From the IMG/VR virus record IMGVR_UViG_3300036791_000379, positions 32,182-96,181 of that record: a DNA stretch of 64,000 nt. One strand, written 5' to 3'. The notes under the pieces were generated by a model that worked only from the letters and a program-made list of their open reading frames with translations, was not told where the DNA came from and did not search any database. Position numbers and translations under genes: made by a program. This DNA is from a virus. Shown piece after piece: positions 7,153 to 14,153 of this stretch. Position 1 is the stretch's first letter. Each line of letters begins with the position of its first letter.

Positions 7153-7318
7153 GACCATCAGCGAGTGGGTCGGCTTCATGAAGACCGGCCGCGACTGCTG
7201 GCGCTTTGTCGCGCTCGACAACGACCTGACATATGAATCCGTGATCGGCCCGGTCTATCCGACGCGCAAGGCGCTGTTGGCGGACATGGCCCGCTATATC
7301 CGGGAGAGTGGGTACTGA
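7073..7318 (+). CDS. Small hypothetical protein (81 aa)
   Basis: ATG at 7073 after AGAGGAAGAG. It has a mixed alpha/beta pattern with GRDCWRFVALDND in the middle. No family is recognised. It overlaps both neighbours and is clearly part of the coupled rightward operon. Confidence 0.65.
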   Translation: MPMTKAALLARNLDNKFSYAAPHRVYETISEWVGFMKTGRDCWRFVALDNDLTYESVIGPVYPTRKALLADMARYIRESGY

Positions 7319-7524
7319 TGAAGATGCCCGACATCCCGCTGGAGATCGCGCGCAAGGTCATTGACGACATGCGCGCCTTCTATGCCGAGCAGGACGGCCA
7401 CAAACGCGACGGCATCGCTGCCGAGACGCTGGAGCGGCTGCGCCCCTATCAGCCGAAGTACGGCAAGAAGATTCGGCTGATGGACGTCAAGGAATTGTTT
7501 CAGCAAATGCACAGGGAAGGATGA
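7318..7524 (+). CDS. Small helical protein (68 aa)
   Basis: ATG at 7318 overlaps the previous TGA by one base. All-helical, charged, no Cys. Function unknown; retained because of tight coupling on both sides. Confidence 0.65.
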   Translation: MKMPDIPLEIARKVIDDMRAFYAEQDGHKRDGIAAETLERLRPYQPKYGKKIRLMDVKELFQQMHREG

Positions 7525-7745
7525 CCATGGGATACATGCTCGCGATCGGCCCCTGCATCGGCTGCGGCCAGACATTCAGCTTCAACCCGGAGAGAGTGCC
7601 GAGCAGCTCGGCCGTCACCGGCAAGCGCGAGCCGATCTGTCAGGGCTGCGTCGAGCGGCTCAACCCGATCAGGATCGCGAAGGGACTGCAGCCGATCGCC
7701 GTGCTGCCCGGCGCTTACGAGCCGGAGCCGGAGGACCGGCTGTGA
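7521..7745 (+). CDS. Small zinc-ribbon protein (74 aa)
   Basis: ATG at 7521 overlaps the previous stop; the ATG at 7527 is an alternative. Two CxxC knuckles (CIGCG near residue 12 and CQGC near residue 39) form a typical four-Cys zinc ribbon. Small zinc-ribbon proteins are frequent in this early block. Confidence 0.75.
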   Translation: MTMGYMLAIGPCIGCGQTFSFNPERVPSSSAVTGKREPICQGCVERLNPIRIAKGLQPIAVLPGAYEPEPEDRL

Positions 7746-7984
7746 TCAGGATCGCCGTCACCGCCCTCGCCCTGCTCGCTCTGCCGGCGCAGGCCCAACA
7801 GACCCGGCTCTACGGACCGGACGGCCGGAGCCTTGGCACGGCGGCGACCGCCGGCAGCTCCACACGCTACTACGACTCCGCCGGCCGCAGCGCCGGCACC
7901 TCGACGACGATCGGCGACACCACGACGTTCTACGACGCGCGCGGCAATGCTGTCGCTCGCTCAGCAAAGGATGGGAAACGATGA
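7742..7984 (+). CDS. Small exported protein with Tyr/Gly/Arg repeats
   Basis: GTG at 7742. Residues 1-18 are a clear signal peptide (IRIAVTALALLALPAQAQ, cleavage after AQA). The mature part has about three short repeats of the type Y-x-x-x-G-R-S with Thr/Ser linkers. It is probably periplasmic or outer-surface, a role conceivable in superinfection or envelope modification. An exported protein is unusual in this run. Confidence 0.7.
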   Translation: MIRIAVTALALLALPAQAQQTRLYGPDGRSLGTAATAGSSTRYYDSAGRSAGTSTTIGDTTTFYDARGNAVARSAKDGKR

Positions 7985-8226
7985 CCGTCACCCCCGCGAT
8001 GCACCGCGCGCTGGAGGCCGTCAAGGCCGGCCAATGCTGGCGGAATTACAACGACAAGGGCAACACGCTGCACGCACGGAACGGCGTCACATCGTCCGCG
8101 ATGTTGTGGCGTCTCGACAAAGCCGGGATGATCAAAGACTGCAAAGGCAACCACACATATCAGATCAGCTACACTCAAGAACTGACGCCGGCCGGCGAAG
8201 CTGCGCTCGGAGAGATCAAGACGTGA
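7981..8226 (+). CDS. Small winged-helix-like protein (81 aa)
   Basis: ATG at 7981 overlaps the previous stop. The segment SSAMLWRLDKAGMIKDCKGNHTYQISYTQELTPAGEAAL resembles the recognition helix plus wing of small winged-helix proteins, quoted here only in outline: a helix ending in GMI, a hairpin, then LTPAGEAA. Confidence 0.6.
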   Translation: MTVTPAMHRALEAVKAGQCWRNYNDKGNTLHARNGVTSSAMLWRLDKAGMIKDCKGNHTYQISYTQELTPAGEAALGEIKT

Positions 8227-8732
8227 GCGACATACGCAAACTATTCGAGATGCAAGTGACCGCGTTTGGCGGTCACCCGTACAGCCGCTTCATGCTGGAC
8301 CACGGCAACGAGTATACCATCGGGCCGAAGTCGTTCGCGGGCGAGCGCGCAGAGCCGGGCTCGTGCTTCAAGAACGCCAGCATGCTCGCCTTCGCGAGCC
8401 AAGACGGCAAGCGAGCCCTCGCCTATGTCGAGGGACAGATCGCGGTCCATGGCGTTCCCATCGACCATGCATGGTGCGTCAACGGCGATGGTGTGGTGAT
8501 CGATCCGACGCTGACGCCGGATGAGCGCGGCAACAGCATGGACTACGTCGCCGGTTATTTCGGCGTGCCGTTCCAGACCGACTATGTCCGCAAGGCGGTG
8601 ATCCGCAACGGCTACTACGGCGTGCTCAACGTCATGTACGCGCGTAAGACCCTGCCGAAGCTGATCGAGCTGGGACTGGAGGACGGCCAGCAATGGCTGC
8701 TCCGGGATCGCAGGAAAGGACGAAAGGCGTGA
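8223..8732 (+). CDS. Hypothetical protein (169 aa), possibly transglutaminase-like
   Basis: GTG at 8223 overlaps the previous stop (GTGA). The protein contains GSCFKNAS, then IDHAWCVNGDGVVIDPT and a C-terminal segment with NGYYGVL. A Cys followed by a His and Asp in this spacing recalls the transglutaminase-like/papain-like fold, where C...H...D is the catalytic order. This is pattern recognition only. Confidence 0.65.
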   Translation: MSDIRKLFEMQVTAFGGHPYSRFMLDHGNEYTIGPKSFAGERAEPGSCFKNASMLAFASQDGKRALAYVEGQIAVHGVPIDHAWCVNGDGVVIDPTLTPDERGNSMDYVAGYFGVPFQTDYVRKAVIRNGYYGVLNVMYARKTLPKLIELGLEDGQQWLLRDRRKGRKA

Positions 8733-9265
8733 GCGACATTCCCTTCCGCATGGCGCGCCGGCCGCGCGATGATCGCGGCTTCGCGGTCCCGGCCGTCCAG
8801 TTCATCGATCAGAACGGCAAGCCAGACTTTCGCGTGCTGGATCACCGGCTGATGGGCAAGACGCTGCGCGGTCGCCGCTGCGGCCTGTGCGGCGATCCGA
8901 TACGCAAGAACGTCTGGTTCATCGGCGGCCCGAAGTGTGTCGACAACGGCTTCTTCTACGATCCGCCGATGCACAAGGAGTGCGCGACCTACGCGCTGCA
9001 GACCTGTCCGCACCTCGCGCGTTCGAAGGGTAAGTATTCGCCGGTCCCAGATCGTATCGATGGTGCGACCATGATCGTGGGCCAGATGGACGACAAGAAG
9101 TCGGAGTGGTTCGGTTTGATGGAGTCCACCGGTTACACCTTTGAGCCCAGCGGCGACGGCATGATGCTGATCAAGGCCACGATGCCATGGGTCTCGGTCG
9201 AGCGCTGGCGCGACGGGAGCCTGATGCAGGAACACATGATGCGAGATTCGAGGAACAAGAAGTGA
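8729..9265 (+). CDS. Zinc-binding phage protein (178 aa)
   Basis: GTG at 8729 overlaps the previous TGA; ATG at 8750 is an alternative. Residues about 50-95 hold CGLCGDPI, GGPKC, MHKECATYAL and TCPH, a Cys/His-rich domain of two knuckles. I recall similar domains in uncharacterised proteins of actinobacterial and proteobacterial phages. The C-terminal half is beta-rich. Function unknown. Confidence 0.7.
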   Translation: MSDIPFRMARRPRDDRGFAVPAVQFIDQNGKPDFRVLDHRLMGKTLRGRRCGLCGDPIRKNVWFIGGPKCVDNGFFYDPPMHKECATYALQTCPHLARSKGKYSPVPDRIDGATMIVGQMDDKKSEWFGLMESTGYTFEPSGDGMMLIKATMPWVSVERWRDGSLMQEHMMRDSRNKK

Positions 9266-9513
9266 CGACGACGCCCCAATGGATGACCGGAACACCGAAG
9301 CGGCTGCTCGCCGATCTGCGCCCCGGCGGCGAGGTGCTCGGTCACAGCGGCCTGTGGCCGAGTTATATCCGGTTGCACAAGACCGAACTGTCAGCCGACC
9401 TGCGCAAGCTGCCGGCCGATCACCCCTGCATCTGGAAAATCGTCGGCGACCCGAATGAGACGGGTGCCTATGCCAAGAACCGCCGCACCGTGGTGGTGTG
9501 GCTGGGGAAATGA
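9262..9513 (+). CDS. Small hypothetical protein (83 aa)
   Basis: GTG at 9262 overlaps the previous stop. Features: three Thr after the start, GHSGLWPSYIRLHKTEL in the middle and a beta-rich end with VVVWLG. No family is recognised. Last gene before the site 8 promoter. Confidence 0.65.
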   Translation: MTTTPQWMTGTPKRLLADLRPGGEVLGHSGLWPSYIRLHKTELSADLRKLPADHPCIWKIVGDPNETGAYAKNRRTVVVWLGK

Positions 9514-9515
9514 TA

Positions 9516-9544
9516 TTGCCGAATACGACCAGATGACGTATATA
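9516..9544 (+). promoter_or_regulatory. Variant early promoter with half-sites only (site 8)
   Basis: TTGCCG (9516-9521), 17 bp spacer, TATATA (9539-9544). The spacer has ATACGACC and ends TGACG, so only a TACGAC half-site is present and the second arm is missing. It drives the small helix-turn-helix gene at 9605, so this promoter may be regulated differently from the others. Confidence 0.65.
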
Positions 9545-9604
9545 GACAGACCAAGCCGGCAGGGAATCGTTCCGCCGGATTTTTTCGAAAGGAGAAAACC
9601 GAAG

Positions 9605-9853
9605 ATGGGGAAGCCAAAACCTCTTCCGCAACATACCGTCAAGATGTCGGCCAAGGACTATCGCGCCGCGATCGACCGGCTGGGCATGAGCCAAACGAGA
9701 GCCGGACAGTTCTTCGGCTTCAGCGATCGACAGGGCCAGCGCATGGCGAGCGGCGACGTCAAGCTGCTGCCGGCCGTCGTCCATCTGCTGAAGCTGATGC
9801 TCAAGTACAAGGTCGATCCCGCCGATCTCGATCAGCGCTTCGTCGAGCAGTGA
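9605..9853 (+). CDS. Small helix-turn-helix protein (82 aa), candidate regulator
   Basis: ATG at 9605 with GGAGAAAAC upstream. Residues about 20-60 (AAIDRLGMSQTRAGQFFG followed by SDRQGQRMASG) form a helix-turn-helix like that of lambda-repressor-type and phage Cro-like proteins. It is the only obvious DNA-binding gene in the rightward block and has its own variant promoter, making it a candidate to bind the shared operator; no direct evidence links them. Confidence 0.75.
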   Translation: MGKPKPLPQHTVKMSAKDYRAAIDRLGMSQTRAGQFFGFSDRQGQRMASGDVKLLPAVVHLLKLMLKYKVDPADLDQRFVEQ

Positions 9854-10122
9854 TCGCAGATCAGACCAGCGCGGTGAACATGGTGCTGCAGAAACAGCAC
9901 GACGCCATGAAGCGCGGCCAGCTCGCGATGTGGACGATCTACGACAGTCCGCGCGACTGGCCGAACGGCCACATCGCGCGCCAGTTCGAGTACGACAAGC
10001 CGACCGAGGCGACGTTGACCGGAGACCTGCCGGCGTTGCGCGAGGTGTTTGCGCGCGCCGGCCTCGTCTGCCTGACCCGCAATCCGCAGGACCAGCCGCA
10101 GATCGTGGAGACGTGGATATGA
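9850..10122 (+). CDS. Small hypothetical protein (90 aa)
   Basis: GTG at 9850 overlaps the previous stop. It contains MWTIYDSPRDWP and HIARQFEYDKP. Similar short proteins are common uncharacterised products of alphaproteobacterial prophages. No known domain. Confidence 0.65.
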   Translation: MIADQTSAVNMVLQKQHDAMKRGQLAMWTIYDSPRDWPNGHIARQFEYDKPTEATLTGDLPALREVFARAGLVCLTRNPQDQPQIVETWI

Positions 10123-10337
10123 CCGATGCCGATCTGACTTTTCTCACGCGCAAGATCGACCGGATGATGACCGAAGTCGCATCAATGCGCGACGACATGA
10201 GCGTGCTGACTGCCATCGTGTTGCGGCTCGACGGCACGCAATCGGCGACACTGACCGAGATGCGCGCTGTCCATACCCAGATCGGCCGCATGAACGACCG
10301 CGTTCGCAAGCTGGAAAATTCAGAAAGTTCTGTATGA
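10119..10337 (+). CDS. Small coiled-coil protein (72 aa)
   Basis: ATG at 10119 overlaps the previous stop. Heptad-like hydrophobic spacing runs from residue 10 to 65 without Pro or Cys, so it is probably a coiled-coil oligomer. Function unknown. Confidence 0.65.
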   Translation: MTDADLTFLTRKIDRMMTEVASMRDDMSVLTAIVLRLDGTQSATLTEMRAVHTQIGRMNDRVRKLENSESSV

Positions 10338-10843
10338 GTGAGAAGCAGCTGCGCGACCTGATCACGTTCGCGTCCGAGTTTTGCGACCGCCAGTTCGCGG
10401 CGAAGGGCGTGATCTACCCGCGTTGGCACGCGGTCACGTCGAGCGGCGAGCAGTTCTATGAGACGTCACCGTTGCTGGACAAGGACCTCGCGGTCGCCAT
10501 GATCCGCGCGCTGTTCGATCTCCGCGACGTTGTCCGCTACGTCTTCATTGACGAGGCGTGGACACTGAGCCGGATGGTCCAGCCCGGCGAGGAGGCGAAG
10601 GTTCAGCGCGAGGGCCTATCGAAACATCCCGATCGCGTCGAGGTCGTGATGATCAGCGGCGAGGATCGCGAGTGCGGCCAGCTGATGCTCCATCGCAACA
10701 TCATCCGGCCGGCGAAGGGCAAGCCGTACCTTGGGCCGTTGCTGAGCCTCGATGAGCTACCGTTCATGCCGCAAGGTGGCCACGTCGACCAATCCGAAGG
10801 CCGTATGGTCGGCCTGCTGCCGAAGCGAGGGACCATGCAATGA
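10334..10843 (+). CDS. Hypothetical protein (169 aa)
   Basis: ATG at 10334 overlaps the previous stop. A mixed alpha/beta protein with FCDRQFAAKG near the N-terminus, a central 'YVFIDEAWTLSR' strand and 'VMISGEDRECGQLMLHR'. Family not recognised. Part of the tightly coupled operon. Confidence 0.7.
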   Translation: MSEKQLRDLITFASEFCDRQFAAKGVIYPRWHAVTSSGEQFYETSPLLDKDLAVAMIRALFDLRDVVRYVFIDEAWTLSRMVQPGEEAKVQREGLSKHPDRVEVVMISGEDRECGQLMLHRNIIRPAKGKPYLGPLLSLDELPFMPQGGHVDQSEGRMVGLLPKRGTMQ

Positions 10844-11121
10844 CGACAGTCGTTCTCACGCCGGCCAACGAGCAGCTGCGCATCGACGAGGTTTACCTGT
10901 TCGTCTCGATCGACGAGACCGGCGAAGGCGTCTGCGCCGCGCCGCTGATGGGTCCTGACAGCCTTGTCCCGCTGATCGCCGCTGACGAGGCCCGGCTCAA
11001 ATCGCTGGTCCCGGTCGCGCGCCAGCTCGCCAAGATGACCGGCGGGAAGATCAAGCTGATCAAATTCACCGCGCGCGAGGAGATCATGGAGATCACGCCG
11101 GACGGGAGCCCGACGCAATGA
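10840..11121 (+). CDS. Small hypothetical protein (93 aa)
   Basis: ATG at 10840 overlaps the previous stop. A beta/alpha pattern with FVSIDETGEGVCAAPL in the first half and a Lys-rich strand 'GKIKLIKFTAREEI' near the end. No family is recognised. Confidence 0.65.
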   Translation: MTTVVLTPANEQLRIDEVYLFVSIDETGEGVCAAPLMGPDSLVPLIAADEARLKSLVPVARQLAKMTGGKIKLIKFTAREEIMEITPDGSPTQ

Positions 11122-11339
11122 GCATCGAAGACATCGCGGACGGCCCGGAGCGCGATCGGATCATCTACGCCCTGCAGCGCGACCTGTGCCCGGACTGCGG
11201 CCATCTCGGCATGCGCGGTGGTCCGCGCGGCGGTGCCGGCCAGAACATTTTCTGCGAGGCCTGCGGTTCCGGCTTCAATGTCGCCCTGCCCCGCAACATC
11301 ATGTTTGTTCAGCGCATCGGTGGAGGCGTAAAGCAATAA
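11118..11339 (+). CDS. Small zinc-ribbon protein (73 aa)
   Basis: ATG at 11118 overlaps the previous stop. Knuckles CPDCG (near residue 24) and CEACG (near residue 46), separated by a Gly/Arg-rich loop, make a four-Cys zinc ribbon. It is the last gene before the noncoding RNA region. Confidence 0.75.
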   Translation: MSIEDIADGPERDRIIYALQRDLCPDCGHLGMRGGPRGGAGQNIFCEACGSGFNVALPRNIMFVQRIGGGVKQ

Positions 11340-11391
11340 TCGTATTCACCTGCTTTTTAGCGGCAGCCGCAGCTCGTCTGTCGTATACCCC

Positions 11392-11420
11392 TTGACAAAG
11401 CCGCAATACAGGCGCTTATC
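11392..11420 (+). promoter_or_regulatory. Putative promoter of the Y RNA / ro60 transcript
   Basis: TTGACA (11392-11397), 17 bp, CTTATC (11415-11420). Just upstream is a GTCGTATA half-operator. The -10 is weak. Transcription from here would begin near 11427 and include both copies of the 30 bp repeat, the tRNA-like RNA and the Ro60 gene. Confidence 0.5.
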
Positions 11421-11430
11421 CCGCGCCGCC

Positions 11431-11460
11431 ACGCCGTAGCTCTCGGTTACTTCGCTTTGT
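11431..11460 (+). repeat. 30 bp direct repeat, upstream copy
   Basis: This copy matches 11513-11542 at 26 of 30 positions, starting ACGCCGTAG and ending TTGT. The second copy forms part of the predicted Y RNA, so this may be a partial duplication of the RNA's 5' arm or a competing pairing strand. Confidence 0.6.
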
Positions 11461-11504
11461 CCTAAAAGCACCAAGATGCCGGGCGCGTCACTTGCTGGCA
11501 CCCA

Positions 11505-11642
11505 TGAGACAGACGCCGTAGAAGTCGGTTACTTCGCCTTGTAAGCGAGAGGTCGCAGGTTCGAGTCCTGTCGGGCCGAAAGGCTCGTAGCTCAGTTGGT
11601 AGAGCGCTTACGTGATCCGGTTTCGCATTTTGCTCTGTCTCA
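11505..11642 (+). ncRNA. YrlA-type Y RNA with circularly permuted tRNA-like domain
   Basis: Stem 1 (presumed Ro60-binding end): TGAGACAG (11505-11512) pairs perfectly with CTGTCTCA (11635-11642). Stem 2: GTAAGC (11541-11546) pairs perfectly with GCTTAC (11606-11611). Inside comes a T arm (GCAGG 11555-11559, loop TTCGAGT, CCTGT 11567-11571). Then an acceptor-like stem CGGGCC / GGCTCG (11572-11577 with 11582-11587) is capped by a GAAA tetraloop. Then TA and a D arm (GCTC 11590-11593, loop AGTTGGTA, GAGC 11602-11605). The T half therefore precedes the D half, joined where a tRNA has its free ends: the tRNA mimicry described for bacterial YrlA RNAs. A small hairpin GAAG-TCGGTTA-CTTC lies in the 5' internal loop. 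The Ro60 gene starts 43 bases downstream. Exact ends are unknown. Confidence 0.85.
11513..11542 (+). repeat. 30 bp direct repeat, copy inside the Y RNA
   Basis: Second copy of the repeat at 11431-11460, spaced exactly 82 bases from it. It covers the 5' side of the internal loop between the two long-range stems and the first bases of stem 2. Confidence 0.6.
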
Positions 11643-11684
11643 CCGGTTGCTCGCCGTCGTGGCACGACGAGAAAGGAGCGACCG

Positions 11685-13022
11685 ATGCGAACCAACATCC
11701 GCGCACAGAACGCCCTCCGCACCCATGAGGGCGCAATGGCCCACCCGATCAACGCCGAGCAGGCGCTGCGCCGGTCCGTGCTGTCCTGCCTCCTGTTTGA
11801 AAAGGAGTTTTACGAGGACGGCATCGAGATCGCCGCGCGCATCAAGACGCTGGCCGAGAGCGTGAAGCCGGAAACGGTAGCCGCGCTCGCGGTCGAGGCG
11901 CGCAACGTCATGCAGCTGCGCCACGTCCCGCTGCTCTTGCTGGAGGTACTGTCGCGCACGGCTGCCGGCCGCACTGACGCGCTGGTCTCCAAGACCATCG
12001 AGCGCGTGATTGCGCGCGCGGACGAGATGGCCGAGTTTCTGGCGATCTACACCGCAGGCGGCGATCGTCGTGCGGCGAAGGCTGGCCACGGTCGCCAGTT
12101 CTCCGCGCAGGTCATGCTCGGCATCGCTCTGGCGCTGCGCAAGTTCGATGCCTACCAGCTCGCCAAGTACGATCGGACCGGCAAGGTCAAGCTGCGCGAT
12201 GTCTTCCGCATCGTGCGGCCGAAGCCGGAAGACGACGCACAGGCAGCCTTCTTCAAGGCAGCCAAGGATGGCACGCTGCCCTCGCCCGATACGTGGGAGG
12301 TAGCGCTGTCCTCGGGTGCCGAAACCAAGAAGGAGGTGTTCGAGCGACTGCTCACCGGGGACAAGCTCGGCTATCTCGCGCTGCTGCGCAATCTGCGCAA
12401 CATGGCGGAGGCCGGTGTCGATCGTGATCTGGTCACCGACAAGATCGTGCTGCGCAAGGGCGCGGGTCGCGTGCTGCCGTTCCGCTACGTCGCGGCGGCG
12501 CGCGCGGTGCCGACGTTCGAGCCGGCGATCGACAAGGCGCTGCTGGCCGCGATCGGCGAGCTGCCGGCCTTCGCAGGCCGGACGGTGCTCTTGGTCGACG
12601 TCTCGGGTTCGATGAACGAAAAGCTCTCGGCGAAGTCCGATATGACCCGGATGGATGCAGCGGCCACGCTAGCCGCGATCTTCCCCGGCGATGTCCGGAT
12701 GTTCACGTTCTCGAACAGCGTGGTCGAGGTGCCAGCACGGCGCGGCATGGCCGGCATCGATGCGATCAAGCGCAGCCAGCCGCATCAGGGGACGTATCTC
12801 GGTCGGGCGCTGATGCAGCTGAACAGCGTGAACCATGATCGTATCGTGGTGATCACTGACGAGCAGAGCCACGATGGCGTGGCCCAGCCGGAAGGTGGCC
12901 CGGCCTACATGATCAACGTCGCTTCCAACAAGAACGGCGTTGGCTATGGCCGCTGGACCCACATCGACGGCTTTTCCGAGAACGTCATCCGCTTCATGCG
13001 GGAGTTCGAGACCCAAGCCTGA
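11685..13022 (+). CDS. rsr: Ro60 orthologue (TROVE plus von Willebrand A domain)
   Basis: 445 aa from the ATG at 11685 (AAAGGAGCG upstream). Residues about 10-270 are the helical HEAT-like TROVE module that forms the Ro60 ring, including DAYQLAKYDR, LRNLRNM and VLPFRYVAA. Residues about 298-445 are a von Willebrand A domain with the metal-site motif DVSGS (305-309) and later TDEQSHDG. Ro60/Rsr binds misfolded RNAs and Y RNAs; in Deinococcus a Y RNA tethers it to polynucleotide phosphorylase. The adjacent Y RNA makes this a complete two-component unit. No RtcB or RtcA neighbour is present, unlike many bacterial loci. The symbol follows the bacterial Ro name. Confidence 0.93.
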   Translation: MRTNIRAQNALRTHEGAMAHPINAEQALRRSVLSCLLFEKEFYEDGIEIAARIKTLAESVKPETVAALAVEARNVMQLRHVPLLLLEVLSRTAAGRTDALVSKTIERVIARADEMAEFLAIYTAGGDRRAAKAGHGRQFSAQVMLGIALALRKFDAYQLAKYDRTGKVKLRDVFRIVRPKPEDDAQAAFFKAAKDGTLPSPDTWEVALSSGAETKKEVFERLLTGDKLGYLALLRNLRNMAEAGVDRDLVTDKIVLRKGAGRVLPFRYVAAARAVPTFEPAIDKALLAAIGELPAFAGRTVLLVDVSGSMNEKLSAKSDMTRMDAAATLAAIFPGDVRMFTFSNSVVEVPARRGMAGIDAIKRSQPHQGTYLGRALMQLNSVNHDRIVVITDEQSHDGVAQPEGGPAYMINVASNKNGVGYGRWTHIDGFSENVIRFMREFETQA

Positions 13023-13027
13023 CAGGA

Positions 13028-13058
13028 GGCCCGCCCGCAAGGCGGGCCTTCATTTTTT
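13028..13058 (+). terminator. Rho-independent terminator after ro60
   Basis: GGCCCGCC (13028-13035), loop CGCAA, GGCGGGCC (13041-13048), then a T-rich tract. It lies between convergent genes. The complementary strand has AG-rich sequence after the stem, so it is mainly a rightward terminator. Confidence 0.9.
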
Positions 13059-13256
13059 CTCCAGCTCCGCGATCCGCGCCTTCAGCTTCCCGTTCTCGTT
13101 GATCGTCTGCCCGAGCTGGCGCGCTATCGCGAGATCGACGCGGAGCTGCCGGCGATGGTGGCGCACCTCGTCGACCAGCTGTCGGACATCGCCAGAGATG
13201 GTGGTGTCGTAGATCAGGTCCAGAGCGGCGGTGGAGAGAAAATCGTCGTCAGCCAT
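13050..13256 (-). CDS. Small hypothetical protein (68 aa), last gene of the leftward operon
   Basis: ATG at 13256 overlaps the upstream stop by one base. The protein opens acidic (MADDDFLS), then is helical with a likely coiled coil and a Lys-rich end. The stop is next to the ro60 terminator. Function unknown. Confidence 0.65.
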   Translation of the reverse strand: MADDDFLSTAALDLIYDTTISGDVRQLVDEVRHHRRQLRVDLAIARQLGQTINENGKLKARIAELEKK

Positions 13257-13609
13257 CACTGCTTCCCGAAGTCGGTGAAGAACTGGTGCATCTCCCGCTC
13301 GACCTGTTGGCGGCCGAACGGTGTCGACAGATCGGCGCGAATGATGCGGTCGGCAATCCGCTCCAGCTTGGGCGGCACGGTGCGATCTCCGTCGACCACC
13401 AAGACCAGCGGCTTCTCCAACAGCACGGAGGCACCGATCTGCAGGGCGAAACGGACGTCGAAATCGGACGAGATGTCGGGTGCGATCATCAGCACGTTGG
13501 CTGAGTCCCTCATCTGCGGGATCAGGTTCTTGCGCACGTCGGCCTCGAACTGCCGCCAACGCGGATCGCCGGTCGATATAAGCTCGCCGCCCCGTCGTCG
13601 TCGCTTCAT
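13256..13609 (-). CDS. Nucleotide-hydrolase/TIR-like small protein (117 aa)
   Basis: Start ATG at 13609. After a basic N-terminus the pattern is strand (VLMIAPD), helix (FDVRFALQIGASVLLEKP), strand (LVLVVDGDRTVP), helix, 'ADRIIRAD'. This flavodoxin-like order, with an A-x-Q-I-G-A helix and a conserved KPxxLVVD strand, resembles phage and actinobacterial proteins related to nucleoside 2-deoxyribosyltransferase or TIR-like folds. An acidic residue in the helix (D of DVRFAL) could be catalytic. Assignment is tentative. Confidence 0.6.
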   Translation of the reverse strand: MKRRRRGGELISTGDPRWRQFEADVRKNLIPQMRDSANVLMIAPDISSDFDVRFALQIGASVLLEKPLVLVVDGDRTVPPKLERIADRIIRADLSTPFGRQQVEREMHQFFTDFGKQ

Positions 13610-13639
13610 CTCACGATCTCCTTTTCGCGACCGAGCGGG

Positions 13640-13885
13640 TCATTGTTGCTTCTTGCGCAGATAGGCTCGCAAGTCCTCTACCATCTGCGGCGTGGTCTCG
13701 ATCTTTTCGTCGCCCTCGATCAGTGCGGCAGTGCATTTCATGCAGCGCAGCCGGTGCGGTCGCGGCGCGTGCGGCCGGTACTGCACCTTGCATTGGCACT
13801 CGGCGCAGCGGCCGATGCAGTTGTCGGGGAGGTACAGCTTTCCCTCGAACCGCGCGCAGACGAGAATGATCTCGTCGTCGCTCAT
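13640..13885 (-). CDS. Small zinc-ribbon protein (81 aa)
   Basis: ATG at 13885 overlaps the next upstream gene's stop as ATGA. Knuckles CAECQC and CMKC, with an intervening basic/Pro-rich loop, form a zinc ribbon. Ends in a basic helix. Function unknown. Confidence 0.7.
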   Translation of the reverse strand: MSDDEIILVCARFEGKLYLPDNCIGRCAECQCKVQYRPHAPRPHRLRCMKCTAALIEGDEKIETTPQMVEDLRAYLRKKQQ

Positions 13886-14082
13886 GGATAGACCCTGACG
13901 GTTGAGCCCTGCTGGTGATAGGGACAGGCGTCGTAGGTTTTTGCATCGGCGCTGCAGTCCAGTCGGCCCTTGGCGAATCTGCAGCCTTGGTGCGCCAGCT
14001 CGCTGCCGCATCGTGGCGGCTGATCGAGCCGGACCGATTCGCCGATGATGCAACGGCTGCGATCTTCGCTCATTCGCGCCAT
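13882..14082 (-). CDS. Small Cys-rich protein (66 aa)
   Basis: Start ATG at 14082, or the internal Met at 14073. Six Cys and two His are spread over 66 residues (RCIIG, RCGSE, GCRF, DCSA, ACPYH), suggesting a structural metal site. No family is recognised. Confidence 0.55.
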   Translation of the reverse strand: MARMSEDRSRCIIGESVRLDQPPRCGSELAHQGCRFAKGRLDCSADAKTYDACPYHQQGSTVRVYP

Positions 14083-14153
14083 TCCCCGAAGGCCTTGACC
14101 TGCAGTTCGCCGATCTGTTGGTTCAAGTCTTCACCCGTTCCTGCTGATTAAAG

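Noticed and set aside
8615-10429. Minus-strand frame of 604 codons
   Set aside because: It is antisense to six tightly coupled plus-strand genes with good starts; its translation is Arg/Ser-rich without domains.
11530-11611. Ordinary tRNA-Thr gene (loop CTTGTAA with TGT anticodon)
   Set aside because: The T arm comes before the D arm, no 5' acceptor lies upstream, and the acceptor halves are joined by a GAAA loop; the arrangement fits a Y RNA tRNA mimic, not a tRNA.
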